Of a stretch of DNA of 64,000 nucleotides, positions 1 through 8,580 are shown piece by piece. The stretch is from Limnovirga sp038203525 (GTDB lineage: Bacteria; Bacteroidota; Bacteroidia; Chitinophagales; Chitinophagaceae): contig JBBRDW010000010.1 of NCBI GenBank assembly GCA_038203525.1, positions 6,789 through 70,788 on the forward strand. The letters are read 5' to 3'. The first letter of the stretch is position 1, and each line of letters opens with the position of its first letter. Below the pieces are notes generated by a model. The model searched no databases and was not told the origin of the DNA. It was given only the letters and a program-made list of their open reading frames with translations. Both the position numbers and the translations under genes were made by a program.

Positions 1-208
1 TCGCACTCTTGTACTGTTTTAATACTGCGGAGCATAAAATACAAACGCAATGCAGTTGGAAACACTGCCTGGAAAAATAGACTTTACGCCTTAAGGTTTT
101 TTGCGGTTAGTTTGGCTGCCTGCACCATGCCGAGTAATGGACAGAACCTTGAAGAGTGCGACGCAAATGGGTCTAATAGTAGCAATACAGTTTGGATCAT
201 AAAAAAAA
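1..208. repeat. Inverted pair of the GTACAAGAGTGCGACGCAA repeat, left end cut by window
   Basis: Positions 1-14 carry the inner part of a minus-oriented core (TCGCACTCTTGTAC). Positions 148-166 carry a plus-oriented core whose first bases have diverged, followed by a TTTGGATC-like tail and an A-tract to 208. Together they form a head-to-head pair. The A-tract at 201-208 doubles as the T-tract of the minus-strand terminator of the adjacent gene. Confidence 0.75.
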
Positions 209-231
209 CACTGCATATTTTTTTGCAGTGT
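200..231 (-). terminator. Intrinsic terminator of the five-gene minus cluster
   Basis: Read on the minus strand, an 8-bp perfect stem ACACTGCA/TGCAGTGT with an 8-nt A-rich loop is followed directly by eight T residues. It lies about 27 nt past the stop of the outer-membrane-type gene, the last gene of the cluster. Confidence 0.8.
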
Positions 232-257
232 AAAGTTTAATTGAGAATCGCTCCAGT

Positions 258-2093
258 TTAAAAATTCCAGACAAATCCGAAATTAAACCCAAAAGCGCTG
301 TAGCTTGATTTTGCGTTGCTGTTATAAACAGATTGAAATGTATCGGTGGTGCGATCAAGTGGCTTGTATTTTTCGCTTCTTGCAGGCAATGATGCATAAA
401 TAAAATTAAGCCCTATTTTAAATACGATTGGTGCGTCTTTTTTACCAAACTGTGCATCAATGGCCGCATTAACAGCAACGGTTGCCCGGGTTAAGTTTTT
501 CTGTTTACCTCGGTAATTTTTATTATTTACAAAGTCGTAATTGTCGGCGTTTGCCCTAAGTTGGTTGAAAACATCATCAGCACCGGGGTTGGAATTTTGG
601 TAGTTAATACTGTCAGCAGTTATAAAAACATTGGATATGGCATTTGCGTCAAAAAAATTATCGTAAATAACCGACCCATTTCCGGTCTGGTATATACCGC
701 CAATACTGGCGTAAGCATTATAATCGGATGTGTTTTTAAAGAGCATCAGCGATGGGCCCGCTTTTAAGTTTATTGCATTATTAAAGTATTTTCCCCATTT
801 ATGCCTGTAGTTAAACATTAGCGGGAAATTGAAAATATTGTAGGTAATTTTCTCATTTAACGTGTCAATTTTAAGCTGCCTGCGGTAATCGGAACTGCCG
901 TCGTTTGCCTTGAAGGTATAAACAATCTTTGACGATAACTGATAATCTGCCTTGAAAGCAGCATAGGAAATGCCAGCTGAAATGCCGAGTTGCTTTTTTG
1001 CTTTTCCAAAATAATAAGCATAACTAATGCCCAACGTTACACCTGTTACCTGCCCGGGATTTTTTAGGGTTCCTTTTTCAGATTGCAAAACATCTACCAG
1101 GTTATTGCCGGCGTTATCAACGTAACCTAACTCATTAAGTTCGGGCAAATTTATTTTTGCATTATTTAATTGTAGTCCTATAAAACCCTCCAGGCTGCTG
1201 TTTGTAATAAAATACTCTACCGGGCAGCCGTGATTTAAAGAAGTATCTGTTACGTAAACAAATTTACATTTATCGGTAGAATCGGGCATACCGTCAAGGT
1301 CTGAATCGAGAATGCCGTAAGCAGTAAAATCGCCGGCTATGTTTGAATTTTTGTCCACATTGTCCAGAATTACATCTCTGTCCTTATCATTATTATCGAT
1401 GCTCAGTGGGTCAACTATAGGAGGTGCCGCGTCAGGATCATTTTTAATACCCGTTATTTTTATACTGTCCTCACTGAAATAAGCTACAGTAATAAGCAGC
1501 GTTTCTTTTATGGTAAAATGAAAAGTATCATTACCCGCTAAATCAAGTTTTCTGATAAAACGATCCCTGAGATTTTTTGAATCATCTTTTTCATCGTTCT
1601 TATAATAAGTTTCAAATGTTTTATTTGCCTTTTTATGCTCAATAACAGAATCTACATAGGCTGAGTTATTTTCAACTAAATACTTTCTTGGCTCGTCGAA
1701 ACTAATTTTTCTCGTAACCTTAAATTTCATATTTCTGCTATCGGCACTGTCAGTCAATACGATAACTGCTGTGTCTTTAAATTTTATATTTTTAATTTTT
1801 AAGGCTACATCATGTGCGTAAATATCAAAAGGCAGTTCCTTTGAATCCAACACGTATTTTCCTGAGTCACTTTTTGAATCTTTTTTAAAAATCACGTTGA
1901 AGTTGTTTACCACAAAAGCAGTTACTGCAAACTTATCTTTAAATTGATTGTAGTCCCTTATATCCAACTGTTGAGTCCCGATGCCGAGTGTTGAATTTAC
2001 TACAGAATCCACCATCTTTTTCGCTGATTGTCGCATTTGGGCCGTTGCAAAAACAGGAAATAAAATAATAAGCAATACGATTTTATATTTCAT
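258..2093 (-). CDS. Exported outer-membrane-type protein with thrombospondin type 3 repeats
   Basis: 611 residues. The N-terminal 18 or so residues form a signal peptide (MKYKIVLLIILFPVFATAQ). A Ca-binding TSP3-like stretch sits near residues 235-285, with Asp/Asn-rich motifs such as DSDLDGMPDSTDKC. The C-terminal half has alternating aromatic/polar strands ending in F-x-F-G-F-V-W-N-F, typical of an outer-membrane beta-barrel. It begins 12 nt after the stop of the giant Ig/PKD-like protein, so the two are almost certainly cotranscribed, and it is followed by a strong terminator. By analogy with other T9SS gene pairs it may anchor or assist the secreted partner, but it does not resemble PorP/SprF in its N-terminal half. 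That role is an inference; the fold is read from sequence pattern only. Confidence 0.75.
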   Translation of the reverse strand: MKYKIVLLIILFPVFATAQMRQSAKKMVDSVVNSTLGIGTQQLDIRDYNQFKDKFAVTAFVVNNFNVIFKKDSKSDSGKYVLDSKELPFDIYAHDVALKIKNIKFKDTAVIVLTDSADSRNMKFKVTRKISFDEPRKYLVENNSAYVDSVIEHKKANKTFETYYKNDEKDDSKNLRDRFIRKLDLAGNDTFHFTIKETLLITVAYFSEDSIKITGIKNDPDAAPPIVDPLSIDNNDKDRDVILDNVDKNSNIAGDFTAYGILDSDLDGMPDSTDKCKFVYVTDTSLNHGCPVEYFITNSSLEGFIGLQLNNAKINLPELNELGYVDNAGNNLVDVLQSEKGTLKNPGQVTGVTLGISYAYYFGKAKKQLGISAGISYAAFKADYQLSSKIVYTFKANDGSSDYRRQLKIDTLNEKITYNIFNFPLMFNYRHKWGKYFNNAINLKAGPSLMLFKNTSDYNAYASIGGIYQTGNGSVIYDNFFDANAISNVFITADSINYQNSNPGADDVFNQLRANADNYDFVNNKNYRGKQKNLTRATVAVNAAIDAQFGKKDAPIVFKIGLNFIYASLPARSEKYKPLDRTTDTFQSVYNSNAKSSYSAFGFNFGFVWNF

Positions 2094-2105
2094 AACCAGG
2101 TGAGT

Positions 2106-5100
2106 TTAATGTTGAATTACAATTGGTGAAACCACTTTTTTCAAATCGCTGCTGTTTAATACAAGAAAATAAACACCGCCTTGTAAATGATAGGTATTAA
2201 AGTCTTCGTTTATTGCTGGAGTTATTTTTGTAAAATTTTTGCTGAATACAACCTGCCCCATGGAATTATAAATCTTCGCATCTATTTTTCCGTAGATGTT
2301 TCCACTTAAATCAATCTTGAACTTTCCATTTGTAGGATTGGGGAATACCAGCAGTTTTACAGAATCAACCGGCGGAACATATTGAATGCGGCCGTCAACA
2401 AAAGCACCATTGTAATACACCCTGCTAAAGCACCCATTTCCATTGTGCAGCAATATCCAATAGGCATAATGCATGGTATCCAGAATAGGCTCATTACCCG
2501 ATGTCGTTATAAATCTTTTCTCCGGAATAAAAAACTGGTAAACCTGGTCAGGTATTTTTGTAGGCGGGCCATAGGCCGGATTTGGCCGACCTGATAAAAT
2601 GGTATCATAACCCCACTGATATCCATCTGTTAAATCAAATGAATTATCGGGATATATCAGGAGATTCCCGGGTTGTTTAAAAAAAATCTTCTGCTCCACA
2701 AATCCTGTATTGTCCTGCTTTACTGGTTGGGAAGCTGTGTTAATGCATCCCCCAAGTTCAACCGTATTGGTAGCAGCAACAGTTATGTTCGCTTTACTAA
2801 AATCTTTAAATGAAATAACCGTATTTGGATCATTTTTATCTTTTATTATAATCTTATTATTATTAACATCTGACGTCCAGCTATAGCTAATACCGTCAAC
2901 AGGATTAATAACATTGAAATTAATATTTTCCGATCCGGCGCATAAAGTTAAAGGCACATCATCCGTTGTATAATTAAGTGATGTAAAATGCGGGGGTTCC
3001 GGTTGGGGCAGAACAGTAACCACTTGATCAACGAAATCTCTGCTACAGGCTATATTACTGGTATAGGTTAATTTAATATCATAGAATACCTGGCCTTTAT
3101 CATTCGATAAATTATTAACCAAAACGTCTCTTATAATATTATTAGCCGCAGGAACATTTTGGTTTTGATATCCCGAAATACTAGTTGAATTTGTATGCGA
3201 GGTCCAGGAATAACTTACATTTTCCAGAATATTTTGGTTTATTGTAATTTGGTTATCTGTACTACCGCTACAAACATAATTTGGTTTTATAGAAGCTAAA
3301 GTTGGTTTTGGATTAACAATAATATTAAAAGTACCAGGATCGCCTTTGCAGCTATTTGCCGTAGCATAAACACTTATTTCATTGGTAACAGGCGTAGTAC
3401 CATTAATGGTTGCCCGGAAAGCGGGTATTGCACCGGTACCTCCCATATTAATTCCAATCGTTGTATTTCCTCCTAACCAATTAAATGTTGAACCCGGGGT
3501 ACTGCTGGTGAATGCTATGATTGCGGTTTGTTCTTCTGTACATACATACTGATCAGGAACATCGTTCACCTTTGGTTTAGGGTTTACTGTTACAGTAAGA
3601 TATTGAATATTTGAACACTGGTTTAAGTTATCGACCGTTAGTGTAAAAATGTAGGTAACAGCGACTGGAAAAGCTGTTTCATTGGTCAATGATTCAGTTA
3701 TTTTATTTGTATTGTCTCCATTTGAGTCCTCGGCGATCCCAGTTACTTTAGCCCTTGACCAGCTCCATTGCTCAATGATGGAAGAACTTTCCCCTTTATA
3801 ATCAAAGCTCGTACCGCTACAAATGGACGTATCAGCGTTGTTCGTTAATACCGGCGTAGGGTTAACCGTAACCGTTACATCATCGGTACTTTGACAGGCC
3901 TTATTGCTTTGCGACACCAAAGTGAAAAAATAGGTCACAGCGTGAGGTACTGAACCACTATTGTGAAGATTTTCACTTATTATGCTATCACTTCTTTGAC
4001 TTTCGTTACCGCTGTTAATGCTATCTACCGCCGCCCTCTTCCAGCTAAAATCAATACCCGGCGTTGCACTCGTTGCATTGTACGTAAATAATGCATTATC
4101 GCATACACTAAACACTTTCGGGCTGTTTAATGTTGTTTTAGGCAAAACAGTTACCCGGTAGTATTGTGTATTTTTACAACCAGATGTATTATCTGTTAGG
4201 GTTATTGCATAAGATACCTCAACCGGAAAATCTGTGTTATTGGTAAGTGTTTGTTTTATATCGCCTCCTATGCCTGATGAAAGATCGCCTGAGGAAATTC
4301 CTTCTGCGGTATTTCTCACCCAGCTATAACTCACATCAAAGTTGCTGGTTGAAGTAAAATTTACATTGCCACTGTTACCAGTTCCGTTACAGACAGTGTC
4401 AGCTAGTGTTTCGTTGCTGTTGCTTAAAAGAGGAGTTGGTAAAACGCTAACCGTTACGAAATCATGAGAAACACACCCGGTTGGGGAGGTAAGTGTAAAA
4501 TCATAAATAACAGTTTTTGTAAGCACGCCGGTATTGGTTAATATTTCATTAACCAGGTTAGTATTGCCATTACCGCCCGTACTGGCATTAATACTATCAA
4601 TCGCAGCTCTTTTCCATTGAAACGTTAAACCGGGAGTTTTGCTGGTTCCAGTATAAACGAATGGAAGGTTATTACAGGTGTTTAGATTTTTCTCACTACT
4701 TAATTTAAGATCAGGATACACGGTTACCGTATAATATTGTGTGTTGGGGCAGCCGTTTGGTCCGGTTAAAGTAATTGCGTATTTAACATCAACTGGAGGA
4801 CCTGAAATTGTGTTGGTTAGTTGCTCATTTATTACAATTGAGTTGGTACCTTCTATAGGTTTAATTTGATCAGGGATAATTCCGTCAATATGCTCTCTTT
4901 TTCCCACATATGAAGTTCCGACAGTTTCACTTGAACCAGTAAAATTTACACTTTGTCCAAAGCAGATATTGTCATGTAGGTTGGTATTTGATAATACAGG
5001 TGTTGGTTTTACAACAACGGTAACATTATCGGTACCAGGCGAACATCCATTTGCGTAGGAACTAAACTTATAAGTAACGGTAATATTTGATGGAGTTGAA

Positions 5101-6929
5101 TTGTGCAGAATTTCGCTGATAAGGCCATTATTGCTCTTTCCTGCTAAACCATCATTTATTCCAGGAACAGCATCACGTTGCCATTTGAATGTTGTACCCG
5201 GCGTTAGGCTTGTTGCCGCAAATGAGTAAGTGGTACCATCACAAATTTCAACATTGGGTGTTAGTCTTAAATGAGGCGTAGGAAATACAGTAACTGTGTA
5301 ATCCTGAGAATCCACACAGGAGAGACTCGAATTCGTTAGGGTTACATGATAGATTACATCCACAGGAATTGCGGAAATATTGTCAAGTTGATCGCTTATA
5401 AATTTCCCATCTCCAGTTCTGGGCATATTTTGAATATCTGGATTATCAACCCCTTCCCAGTGATAAGTAGTACCATCGGATATGTTTGATTGCAAAGTGA
5501 AGTTAAAAGGCGTGTTATCACAAACAGATTCAAGCGTTTTTAAAAGAACAGGTCCTGAATTAATCGAAATTTTTTGAGTGGCGGGCTGCAGGTTATTGCA
5601 GCCGTTACCATCTGTAACGGAAACCAAATTATAACTCAGGTCAGCAATAACATCGGTGGGCACAGAAACATCCACGGAATTCAATAACGCCGTTGTTGTA
5701 ATACTTTGCAATGGCCCTCCATTTACATTATAAAAAAAAGAGTAGGGTGTAATTGTATTAAGACCTGTAAAAGTCATTTTTGGCTGTGGTGCGTATTGGC
5801 ATACTACACTTTGGCCACTGATTGTTGCCGACGGCAATGGATTAACCTTGATTGCACCTGAGATATCAGTTGTTACAGAGAGAAAAGAACAGACACCACT
5901 ACTAACTACACAATAATAAAAAAGAATGCCGGCAGCATTTGTTAATGGCGTATAAAAAGAGCTGGTTGCTCCTGGTAATAGCGTTCCCCCGTTATTGTCA
6001 GCAACCTTATTGCTATACCACTGGTATTTTAAATCGAAACCAGTTGCGGAAATAGACAAAGCTGCTGCCGGACTGTTTAAGCAAATGGTTTGTGCACCCA
6101 CAGACTGGCTTGTTATAACAGGTGGTTCATTAACGGTTACTGCGCCGGAAATAACAGTTTTAACCGGAGGAAAACAAGTGCCGCTTACCTCACAATAATA
6201 ATAAAGCGTGCCCGGTTCCGTTGTTAATGGCGTGTAAGATGAGCTTGTTGCTCCTTCTAAAAATGTTCCGCCAACATTGCTGGATTTTGTATTGCTGAAC
6301 CATTGGTATTTTGGTGATGTACCGGTAGCAGTAACTGTAAAAGGTTTTGGGCTTTCATTTAAACAAAGGGTTTGAGCATTTGTGGATTGGCTGGTTATCT
6401 TAGGCAATTCATTTACAATAACAGAAGATTCGGGCGAAGTTGCCTTACAACCATTGGCAGCGGTACCTGTAACAGTATATGTTGTTGTTGAAACAGGACT
6501 TACCGTAATTCTGTCACCTGTTGGGCCCGTACTCCAAACATAAGTACTTGCCCCAAAAGCTACTAACGTAGCGCTTTCTCCACTGCATATTGTTTCAGGG
6601 AAAGCAGTAATACCTACTACGGGAACAGTAACATCCTTTGTTATTTTAATAATCGCTGTGTCTTTGCATCCCGCACCTCCGGTAGATGTAATGATAACGG
6701 TATCAACTCCAGCCTTATTTACACTAATTGATTGGGTGGTTTGACCCGTTGTCCATTTATAGGTGATGGTTCCTTTCCCGTTGGTATTGGCGTATAGCGT
6801 TACAGAAGTTATATTACAATTAAGCTCTGTACCCTTGTCGGTTGTAATGCTAACAGTACACTGCCCCATTAATTTACTGTTTGCCAGCAGGCAAGCAGAT
6901 ATGATAATTAGTTGGTATAACTTTCTCAT
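2106..6929 (-). CDS. Giant Ig/PKD-like repeat surface protein with T9SS sorting domain
   Basis: 1607 residues. A signal peptide (about residues 1-23) precedes two Ig-like repeats that both start ITSQS..AQT(L/I)CLN. Next come about nine PKD-like units of roughly 100 residues, each closing with a TVTVxPxP-type boundary and containing W(K/S)RA, (E/Q)xLxN and CxxT(Q/D) motifs. The last 75 or so residues (LLVFPNPTNGKFKIDLSG ... GGVYFLVLNSS) are a type A T9SS C-terminal sorting domain, so the protein should be exported across the outer membrane and anchored or released at the surface. The ATG lies 3 nt after the stop of the upstream propeller protein and the next gene follows after 12 nt. Ligand or adhesion function is unknown. 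Its place beside STAND signalling genes is the notable feature. Confidence 0.85.
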   Translation of the reverse strand: MRKLYQLIIISACLLANSKLMGQCTVSITTDKGTELNCNITSVTLYANTNGKGTITYKWTTGQTTQSISVNKAGVDTVIITSTGGAGCKDTAIIKITKDVTVPVVGITAFPETICSGESATLVAFGASTYVWSTGPTGDRITVSPVSTTTYTVTGTAANGCKATSPESSVIVNELPKITSQSTNAQTLCLNESPKPFTVTATGTSPKYQWFSNTKSSNVGGTFLEGATSSSYTPLTTEPGTLYYYCEVSGTCFPPVKTVISGAVTVNEPPVITSQSVGAQTICLNSPAAALSISATGFDLKYQWYSNKVADNNGGTLLPGATSSFYTPLTNAAGILFYYCVVSSGVCSFLSVTTDISGAIKVNPLPSATISGQSVVCQYAPQPKMTFTGLNTITPYSFFYNVNGGPLQSITTTALLNSVDVSVPTDVIADLSYNLVSVTDGNGCNNLQPATQKISINSGPVLLKTLESVCDNTPFNFTLQSNISDGTTYHWEGVDNPDIQNMPRTGDGKFISDQLDNISAIPVDVIYHVTLTNSSLSCVDSQDYTVTVFPTPHLRLTPNVEICDGTTYSFAATSLTPGTTFKWQRDAVPGINDGLAGKSNNGLISEILHNSTPSNITVTYKFSSYANGCSPGTDNVTVVVKPTPVLSNTNLHDNICFGQSVNFTGSSETVGTSYVGKREHIDGIIPDQIKPIEGTNSIVINEQLTNTISGPPVDVKYAITLTGPNGCPNTQYYTVTVYPDLKLSSEKNLNTCNNLPFVYTGTSKTPGLTFQWKRAAIDSINASTGGNGNTNLVNEILTNTGVLTKTVIYDFTLTSPTGCVSHDFVTVSVLPTPLLSNSNETLADTVCNGTGNSGNVNFTSTSNFDVSYSWVRNTAEGISSGDLSSGIGGDIKQTLTNNTDFPVEVSYAITLTDNTSGCKNTQYYRVTVLPKTTLNSPKVFSVCDNALFTYNATSATPGIDFSWKRAAVDSINSGNESQRSDSIISENLHNSGSVPHAVTYFFTLVSQSNKACQSTDDVTVTVNPTPVLTNNADTSICSGTSFDYKGESSSIIEQWSWSRAKVTGIAEDSNGDNTNKITESLTNETAFPVAVTYIFTLTVDNLNQCSNIQYLTVTVNPKPKVNDVPDQYVCTEEQTAIIAFTSSTPGSTFNWLGGNTTIGINMGGTGAIPAFRATINGTTPVTNEISVYATANSCKGDPGTFNIIVNPKPTLASIKPNYVCSGSTDNQITINQNILENVSYSWTSHTNSTSISGYQNQNVPAANNIIRDVLVNNLSNDKGQVFYDIKLTYTSNIACSRDFVDQVVTVLPQPEPPHFTSLNYTTDDVPLTLCAGSENINFNVINPVDGISYSWTSDVNNNKIIIKDKNDPNTVISFKDFSKANITVAATNTVELGGCINTASQPVKQDNTGFVEQKIFFKQPGNLLIYPDNSFDLTDGYQWGYDTILSGRPNPAYGPPTKIPDQVYQFFIPEKRFITTSGNEPILDTMHYAYWILLHNGNGCFSRVYYNGAFVDGRIQYVPPVDSVKLLVFPNPTNGKFKIDLSGNIYGKIDAKIYNSMGQVVFSKNFTKITPAINEDFNTYHLQGGVYFLVLNSSDLKKVVSPIVIQH

Positions 6930-6932
6930 AAG

Positions 6933-8246
6933 TTAATAGTATTTGCAAGTAATGAAAATGCAGGGCTTTTCTCTATATTTTTCTTCCGGGATGATGTTTC
7001 GCAAATTATTTTTATAAATATTTAAAATTTCTTTTGTAAAGGGGTTCCATGAATATTCAATCGACTTGTCATTTTTCGACTTGGTTTGCAGGATAACTTT
7101 ACCGGAGTCTACGTCAAACCTGGCATTGCTAATTTCTGCTATATCCGGGTTTGGTGGTAGAAAGTTGCCGGAAAACTTATTACCCGGGTTTAGGAAATTG
7201 CTATCTATTTTATAAACTGCGGCTTTTCTATCAATTGCTGTTGCCAGCAAAAAACTGACTGTATCATGTTGAAATAACCGCAAGGCGGTTATTTTTGAAC
7301 CCAATGCATTTTCATTATCATATACAGGCTGATATTTTCTTTGTCCGGCATCGCTGTATTTTACAAATCCAATATCGCCGCTGATGGTACCAAAGTAAAT
7401 TACCTGGTTAGCACTGTCAAAATCGAGCGCTGTAACCCTGGTTCCCATGGCTATCGTATCCCTTATCGTTGTAGTTGTTCCATTTTGGTTACAAACAATA
7501 ATATAGTTATCATCTGTGGCATATAGCTTTAGATCAAAACTCTTTGCCATTGCAACCGGGGTAAATTTTTTGCCATTTGCAAGTGTAACTGGCTCCATTT
7601 CACTGCTCCTGAAAGAATATTTTTCTGTATCTACTTTCTTAAAGACGCTATCTTCTAATCCGTAACTTCTAAAACAGTAATAGATTTTTTCATACAGGTC
7701 ATTATCATAATAGAGCCCTTCAATTAGATTGTCATATTCCCTGCTATTAATAGAGTCCTTCTTAGCGTAATTCATCAATTTCATTATTTCCCCAAGGCTG
7801 TCAAGGTGTTCGCAATAGGCAACTAACTTTATATCAAATGAATCCGTTTTAATTTTATCCAGGTCTTTTGGCCCGTCGCGAATTAAGCGGGTATACTTAT
7901 AGGGAGCATTTGATAACGTTATTTGATAGATTGAGTCTTTGGCCTGTTGAATTTCTTTATTTTTCTTATCTAAACTATTGGCTAAGTTTTGTGCTTTCAC
8001 CCTTTGGCTATCCGCCTCTTTTTTTAAATCGTCAACTTTCTTGTAAACTTTTTTTATGTTTTGTTTTACCGTATCCTTTTTAAGAGGATCAAATGCCTGT
8101 GCAGCTAAGTATATATCAATGGCTTCCCCATATCGCTTTTGCCCATACAGCGTATCTCCTTTTCTAATAGCTTCCCTATAATTTGTTTGCCCATTAGAAA
8201 CAATTATAAGTAATGAAAAAATTAGCAGTAGAAAAATTTGTTTCAT
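6933..8246 (-). CDS. Exported TPR / coiled-coil / beta-propeller-like protein
   Basis: 437 residues from the internal ATG at 8246, chosen because it starts a clean signal peptide (MKQIFLLLIFSLLIIVSNGQ); an in-frame upstream start at 8282 would add 12 charged residues in front of it. After the signal peptide there is a TPR-like helix pair (GDTLYGQKRYGEAIDIYLAA), then a Lys/Glu/Gln-rich coiled coil near residues 60-105. The C-terminal half has repeated beta-strand blades containing VTALDFDSANQVIYFGT and ITALRLFQHD, which look like WD40/YVTN-type propeller blades. It is first of the three-gene unit that continues into the giant surface protein with a 3-nt gap. In domain plan it resembles WD40 proteins that accompany STAND NTPases, but the signal peptide puts it in the periplasm. 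Function unknown. Confidence 0.75.
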   Translation of the reverse strand: MKQIFLLLIFSLLIIVSNGQTNYREAIRKGDTLYGQKRYGEAIDIYLAAQAFDPLKKDTVKQNIKKVYKKVDDLKKEADSQRVKAQNLANSLDKKNKEIQQAKDSIYQITLSNAPYKYTRLIRDGPKDLDKIKTDSFDIKLVAYCEHLDSLGEIMKLMNYAKKDSINSREYDNLIEGLYYDNDLYEKIYYCFRSYGLEDSVFKKVDTEKYSFRSSEMEPVTLANGKKFTPVAMAKSFDLKLYATDDNYIIVCNQNGTTTTIRDTIAMGTRVTALDFDSANQVIYFGTISGDIGFVKYSDAGQRKYQPVYDNENALGSKITALRLFQHDTVSFLLATAIDRKAAVYKIDSNFLNPGNKFSGNFLPPNPDIAEISNARFDVDSGKVILQTKSKNDKSIEYSWNPFTKEILNIYKNNLRNIIPEEKYREKPCIFITCKYY

Positions 8247-8348
8247 GGACTTTTGATGTATTGTTTTAATATCTGTACGCAACTTAGTTTATTAATAAGG
8301 TTATGATTTTATAAACACTTTTTCACTATGCTGAATGTGGTTTAAAAT

Positions 8349-8407
8349 GTACAAGAGTGCGACGCAAGAAAAGATTAATAGTAGTAATCAAGTTTGGTTC
8401 AAAAAAA
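8349..8407 (+). repeat. Repeat half-unit, plus orientation
   Basis: Perfect core GTACAAGAGTGCGACGCAA at 8349-8367, then the near-fixed spacer, TTTGGTTC and A7. It is placed tail-to-tail with the following half-unit, the only such arrangement in the window, and lies between the STAND gene and the exported trio. Confidence 0.85.
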
Positions 8408-8447
8408 TTATCTTATAAAACATTTTTGCCCGCATAAATAAAATACC

Positions 8448-8505
8448 TTTTTTTGAGCCAGATATTTTTTCTGCTATTTAGCCCGGTTGCGTCGCACACT
8501 TGTAC
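8448..8505 (-). repeat. Repeat half-unit, minus orientation
   Basis: T7 then GAGCC at 8448-8459, with core TTGCGTCGCACACTTGTAC at 8487-8505 (one change from consensus). It shares the segment TGCTATTTAGCCCGGTTGCG with the half-unit at 35361-35410, so these two copies are close relatives. Confidence 0.85.
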
Positions 8506-8580
8506 TCTAGCAAATAATTGGACAAAGTGCAGCAACATTAAGGTATCGCACAACCATTATAACCAAATTGTATAAAGCCA

